Positions 31,964-35,215 of a stretch of 35,215 nucleotides of DNA are shown here, piece after piece (the stretch's first letter is position 1; the number at the start of each line of letters is the position of its first letter). A program made the position numbers and the translations under genes. Source of the DNA: Kiritimatiellia bacterium (GTDB lineage: Bacteria; Verrucomicrobiota; Kiritimatiellia; RFP12; UBA1067); contig JAFRBA010000040.1 in NCBI GenBank assembly GCA_017405115.1, forward strand, positions 1 to 35,215, read 5' to 3'. A model generated the notes under the pieces. That model searched no databases. It was not told the DNA's origin and saw only the letters and a list, made by a program, of their open reading frames with translations.

Positions 31964-32620
31964 ATGATATACGCCCTCAGAAAGCTTATCGCCTTCGTCT
32001 TCCTTGTGGGGATGTTCTGGTTCATCTACCAGGACCTTGACAACCTCGACAAGCCGTGGTTCATGCACGCGCTCGGCCTTATCGTAATATTGTTCGCGTT
32101 CTTCTGGCTTCTGATACCCATGGTCGTCGTCTGGTTCCGTATCCGCCGTCGTGTCGCGCAGAACCGCGCGAGGCATGCGGAATGGCTCTCAGCAGGAGGC
32201 GTTTCCAGAATGTGCGAACGTCCCGCGAGGAACGCGCGTCTGGCCGTAGAGCCCGGCGAGACTGCCTGGTTCCACGAGAAGGGGACATTGTACATCGACT
32301 GCGCGTCGGCGGATTTCAGCTCTGCGACGAGCCTCGACCGTCCAGTCGGCCGCCCGAGCGACGTGGCGTTCCCGGGGTGGCGCCGCAACTGCCGCGTCGT
32401 GCAGCGCACGCACTGCTACTTTACGAACCGCCGCGTGGCATTCGCGGGCAAGGACATCGACGTCTCCATCCCGTTCAACGAGTTGAAGTCCGCCTCGGCG
32501 ACTCCGGGCGGAATGGTGTTCGAGGCGCTGCGCGGCAGTTCGGTCGCGAAGTTCGCCTTCACGTTCAGGAATCCGCTGGTGTCCGCTGACGTACTGCGGT
32601 TCGCGAGGGAGGGCAGATGA
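31964..32620 (+). CDS. Membrane protein with two helices and a PH-like domain
   Basis: 218 residues. Two transmembrane helices lie at about 7-25 (LIAFVFLVGMFWFIYQDL) and 37-60 (LGLIVILFAFFWLLIPMVVV), followed by a basic stop-transfer stretch (RIRRRVAQNRARH). The rest is cytoplasmic. GTLYIDCASADFSSAT, then THCYFTNRRVAFAGKDIDVS, IPFNELKSASAT and SSVAKFAFTFRNP follow the pattern of bacterial PH-like (bPH) domains, with a TNRRVAF strand. No good Shine-Dalgarno precedes the ATG. It overlaps the ABC ATPase gene by 4 nt, so it heads this operon and may assist or regulate the transporter. The fold is inferred by eye. Confidence 0.65.
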   Translation: MIYALRKLIAFVFLVGMFWFIYQDLDNLDKPWFMHALGLIVILFAFFWLLIPMVVVWFRIRRRVAQNRARHAEWLSAGGVSRMCERPARNARLAVEPGETAWFHEKGTLYIDCASADFSSATSLDRPVGRPSDVAFPGWRRNCRVVQRTHCYFTNRRVAFAGKDIDVSIPFNELKSASATPGGMVFEALRGSSVAKFAFTFRNPLVSADVLRFAREGR

Positions 32621-33354
32621 CTGGTGGTGAGAATGTCGTGACAATCGACTGCGTCTCTCGCAGCTTCGGTTCGGTGAAGGCCGTGGACGGGCTTTCGCTT
32701 TCGCTCTCGTCCGGGGAGGTGATGGGCTTTCTCGGCACTAACGGCGCGGGGAAGACCACCACGATAAAGATGATGCTGGGGCTGGTCGCCCCCTCGTCCG
32801 GCAGGGTGCAGGTCCTCGGCGGCGACCCGTCATGCCCGCGAGTGCGGGCGATGATAGGCTACATGCCCGAGACGGCCACTTACTATCCGTACCTCAACGC
32901 GCGCGAGCTGCTTGCGTTCTACGGCGGGATATGCGGCCTCGACGCGAAGACGGTCCGCGCGCGCTCCGACGAGCTCCTTGAGACAGTCGGCCTCGCCGAT
33001 GCGGCGAAGCGTCCTCTTCGCACCTACTCGAAGGGCATGCTCCAGCGCGCCGGAATCGCGCAGGCCCTGCTGAACGACCCGGCGCTCCTCGTGCTGGACG
33101 AGCCTTTCACCGGGCTCGACCCGCTGGCGCGCATACATTTCCGCGAGCTTATGCGCGGCCTGCGCGAGCGCGGCAAGTCGATCTTTTTCTCCTCCCACGA
33201 GCTTGGCGAGACTGAGCTTCTTTGCGACAAGGTCGTCATCATGAAGAAGGGGCGCGCCCTCTACCAGGGGCCGGTGCGCCAGCTCGCCGGCGACGGGGAG
33301 CGGAACCTCGAGCGGATATTCCTTGACGTGCTTGGGGAGGGACGCGTGGCATGA
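32617..33354 (+). CDS. ABC transporter ATP-binding protein (ABC-2 exporter type)
   Basis: 245 residues. Walker A GTNGAGKTT at 40-48, signature SKGM at 138-141 (YSKGMLQRAGIAQAL), Walker B LLVLDEPFTGLD with D161/E162, and switch H194 in SSHELGE. The short form with TTTIKMMLGL and RVQVLGGDPS is typical of ABC-2 exporters such as those for drugs, polysaccharides or GldA-like gliding proteins. It works in the cytoplasm with the permease encoded next, whose ATG overlaps its stop by 4 nt. The substrate is not indicated. Confidence 0.95.
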   Translation: MTGGENVVTIDCVSRSFGSVKAVDGLSLSLSSGEVMGFLGTNGAGKTTTIKMMLGLVAPSSGRVQVLGGDPSCPRVRAMIGYMPETATYYPYLNARELLAFYGGICGLDAKTVRARSDELLETVGLADAAKRPLRTYSKGMLQRAGIAQALLNDPALLVLDEPFTGLDPLARIHFRELMRGLRERGKSIFFSSHELGETELLCDKVVIMKKGRALYQGPVRQLAGDGERNLERIFLDVLGEGRVA

Positions 33355-34130
33355 AGACGTTCCTCCGGCAGATGCGGGCCCTCGTGAGGCTGTCGTTCGT
33401 GGAGCTCTGGCGGCGGAACGACGTGTTCGCCCTCGCCTTGTTCGCGCTTGCGCTGATGGTGCCGCTTTCCATGGCCTCCCCGTTCGGGGTCTCCGGAGCC
33501 TCCCGCTACCTTGACGAGGCCGCGCTTCTGCTGATATGGGGTTTCTCCGTCTTCATCTCGCTGGGAACCGGCTCCCGGCTCTTCCCCCCGGAGTTCGAGA
33601 GCCGCACGATATATCCGCTCCTCGCAAAGCCGATATCGCGCGGCGTACTGCTCTTCGGCAAGTACATGGGCGCCGTCCTGGCGTCATGGTCGGCGCTGCT
33701 CCTGTTCTACGCGATGTTCGCAGGGGTCTCCCTCCTGCGCGGCGGCTCGCTCTCCGCCGAGCTGGCGCAGGGGATCGTCTTCCACATGGCGTTCGTCGCC
33801 ATGGCGGTGTCCGTAGCCCTCATGGGTTCGCTCTTGATGACGCCATCGGCGAACATCGCCGTCTCCGCCATGGCGTTAGTCGCCATGTTCTTCTTCGGGC
33901 GCAGGCTTCCTGAGTACGCCTCCGCCGTCTCGGCCCCGCTTTCGTGGCTGGTGGACCTGGCCTATGTCGCGGGGCCCCACTCTGAGTTCTTCGACATGCG
34001 CCAGCGCCTGATCCACGGCTGGGGGGCGGTCGACGCGACGGTTTCGCTGGCCGTCCTGGCGTATTCGGCCGTGTATTCCGCCGCCTGCCTGTCGTTCGCG
34101 CGGATTCTTCTCGGGCGCAGGCGCATCTGA
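33351..34130 (+). CDS. ABC-2 type permease
   Basis: 259 residues with six likely membrane helices: about 20-40 (FALALFALALMVPLSMA), 45-68, 98-120, 135-160, 168-185 and 225-248. A cytoplasmic N-terminus (MKTFLRQMRALVRLSFVELW) and the loop FPPEFESRTIYPLLAKPISR after the second helix are typical of ABC-2 permeases, where this loop contacts the ATPase. It forms the membrane channel for the exporter. Its stop overlaps the next start by one base (TGATG). Confidence 0.9.
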   Translation: MKTFLRQMRALVRLSFVELWRRNDVFALALFALALMVPLSMASPFGVSGASRYLDEAALLLIWGFSVFISLGTGSRLFPPEFESRTIYPLLAKPISRGVLLFGKYMGAVLASWSALLLFYAMFAGVSLLRGGSLSAELAQGIVFHMAFVAMAVSVALMGSLLMTPSANIAVSAMALVAMFFFGRRLPEYASAVSAPLSWLVDLAYVAGPHSEFFDMRQRLIHGWGAVDATVSLAVLAYSAVYSAACLSFARILLGRRRI

Positions 34131-34948
34131 TGAGAATCGCGATCCCATGCCTGGCGGCGGCGTCTCTGGCCGCGCTCTTCCTCTCGCGGGTGGAGGGCGG
34201 CCGGATGCCTCAGGTGGCGACGGGCGGGGACGCGCTCTCCGTGGCCTTTGCGGACGCCAAGGCGATGATCGGCGCCGCGATGATGAAGAAGGCGGACAGC
34301 TACTTCCACGGAGGCATTGACGTCGAATGCCATGAATGCAGTGGTCATGAACACGAACACGCCGGCATCGACGAATGCCATGAATGCAGGGACCATGAAC
34401 ACGAATCCAACTGCGAGAGGCACTGTGACCCCTGGCGCTGGATCAACGTCCACGTCCGCGCGCCGGAAAGGCACGTTCATCTCGACGACGAGAGGGCCGT
34501 AGAGATGCTGCCTTGGTTCTGGGCCGCCGTAAGGGCCAATCCGCACGACCTGGATGCGTGGACAACCGCGGCATATGCGGCGGAGAAGATGATGAAGGAC
34601 CGACCATTGGCGCTCCGCGTCATACGCGAGGCGAAAGCGAAGAATCCGGACAGCCTCGAAGTGGCGCTGGCCGAGGCGCGCATAGTGTACGATGGCGGGA
34701 AGGGCGATGTCGCTGCGGCCGAGCGGCTGCTGGAGGGCGCCAGGGCCACAGGCAAGCGGCTCTGCGGCGGACGCCTTTCTTCGCTCTCCGTCCATGACGC
34801 GGAGACGTACTGCGTGATACTGGAATACCTCTCCAAGGTGATCGAGGGGCGCGGCGACGCCGCCGCGCTGCGCGAGCTTGCGGAAGAGGCGTCCGCGACG
34901 GGAGCCGACACGCCCGCGGCCAAGTCTGTGTCGGCGAGGGTCAGATGA
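34130..34948 (+). CDS. TPR-like protein with a Cys/His-rich insert, last gene of the ABC operon
   Basis: 272 residues. An N-terminal hydrophobic stretch (RIAIPCLAAASLAALFLS) is a signal or anchor. Residues about 62-100 are a duplicated Cys/His/Glu cluster: ECHECSGHEHEH, then ECHECRDHEHES and CERHC. This looks like a metal site, probably Zn, Ni or Cu. Residues about 125-270 are helical repeats of TPR type (AVEMLPWFWAAVRANPHDLD and PLALRVIREAKAKNPDSLEV). Translational overlap with the permease gene suggests a periplasmic or membrane-bound partner of the exporter. The metal-binding idea is inferred from residue composition. Confidence 0.7.
   Translation: MRIAIPCLAAASLAALFLSRVEGGRMPQVATGGDALSVAFADAKAMIGAAMMKKADSYFHGGIDVECHECSGHEHEHAGIDECHECRDHEHESNCERHCDPWRWINVHVRAPERHVHLDDERAVEMLPWFWAAVRANPHDLDAWTTAAYAAEKMMKDRPLALRVIREAKAKNPDSLEVALAEARIVYDGGKGDVAAAERLLEGARATGKRLCGGRLSSLSVHDAETYCVILEYLSKVIEGRGDAAALRELAEEASATGADTPAAKSVSARVR
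34313..34411 (+). repeat. Tandem duplication encoding two Cys/His-rich units
   Basis: Unit 1 at 34313-34363 (51 bp) and unit 2 at 34364-34411 (48 bp, lacking one codon) share GGCAT-GAC, GAATGCCATGAATGCAG and CATGAACACGAA. The codon choice (GAA, AAT) is more AT-rich than the flanking gene, suggesting recent expansion. Confidence 0.8.
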
Positions 34949-34987
34949 TGCCTTGCAAGGGCAAAACCATTGGGAGATGAAGAGCAA

Positions 34988-35215
34988 ATGAAAAGAGTAT
35001 GCATGTTGTTGTTGGTGACCGCGGCAGTCTGCGGCGGCAAAGCCGAATCCTTCGGCCCGCTGACGCCGTCCGCGTCGCCTTGCGAGCGGGAATACATCTG
35101 GCCCGACGGCCTGATGCCCAATCAGCAGCCTCACCAGATCGCGGCGAAGACCGTCGAGAAGATCGCGCCGGGAGTCAGGGAGGACGACGTTCGCCGCCCG
35201 TACGTCGACTGGTAC
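34988..35215 (+). CDS. Secreted protein, probable N-terminus of an alpha/beta hydrolase (cut by window end)
   Basis: 76 codons are visible, open to the window end. The start at 34988 is preceded by GGGAG. A short signal (MKRVCMLLLVTAAVCGGKAE) is followed by EREYIWPDGLMPNQQPHQIA, then DDVRRPYVDWY. The pattern of WP-x-G-x-MP, x-QPHQIA and PY-(V/L)-x-WY resembles the start of exported esterase/lipase-like alpha/beta hydrolases found in glycan-degrading bacteria. The catalytic Ser, Asp and His would lie beyond the window. The call is therefore tentative. A 39-nt gap after the TPR gene makes cotranscription possible. Confidence 0.55.
   Translation, partial: MKRVCMLLLVTAAVCGGKAESFGPLTPSASPCEREYIWPDGLMPNQQPHQIAAKTVEKIAPGVREDDVRRPYVDWY

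Noticed and set aside
34313..34411. CRISPR-like repeats
   Set aside because: Only two adjacent coding units with no spacers; they encode a protein tandem repeat.

Overview
This is a GC-rich bacterial chromosome segment with about 22 genes, nearly all on the + strand. No rRNA, tRNA or CRISPR array is visible. The gene content suggests an uncultured member of the Verrucomicrobiota/PVC group, perhaps Kiritimatiellae-like. It has very large Sec-exported repeat proteins, carbohydrate-active enzymes with a sodium symporter, a small basic protein before prmA, and intact REP/RAYT elements. That assignment is inference: there is no phylogenetic marker in the window other than prmA and gnd.

Region 1 (1-4300) is an accessory island with visibly lower GC. 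Two copies of a REP-associated tyrosine transposase (RAYT) gene lie in direct orientation; the first is cut by the window start. Near-perfect palindromes sit at both ends of the complete copy and at the 3' end of the other. Between them lies a two-gene module, an ABC-type ATPase overlapping an unrecognised 208-residue partner, bracketed by two 121-bp direct repeats that look like decayed glycosyltransferase tails. This is the best candidate here for an undescribed, possibly defensive, mobile cargo.

Region 2 (4300-14120) holds sugar metabolism and transport: a nucleotidyltransferase/galactokinase-like fusion, a GxxExxY protein bounded by inverted repeats, a GH31 glycosidase with an out-of-frame tail, a CaCA-family cation antiporter, 6-phosphogluconate dehydrogenase and a lipoprotein with a DJ-1/BPL_N-like domain.

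Region 3 (14180-25530) is a glycan-use block: a frameshifted giant beta-helix/autotransporter-repeat protein, a GH123-like (DUF6067) protein, a putative TIM-barrel hydrolase and an SSS sodium:solute symporter. Exported enzymes would release sugars that the symporter takes up.

Region 4 (25660-35215) holds a Na/phosphate cotransporter, a small basic protein with PrmA, a LamG/glycine-rich surface protein, a tightly overlapping ABC exporter operon ending in a Cys/His-rich TPR protein, and the start of a secreted probable alpha/beta hydrolase.

A signal runs through the window: genes after an intergenic gap are preceded by a TGNTATAAT-type extended -10. In five cases the hexamer ends only 6-10 nt before ATG with no Shine-Dalgarno sequence, implying leaderless mRNAs. 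Where the leader is longer, a purine-rich Shine-Dalgarno is present.
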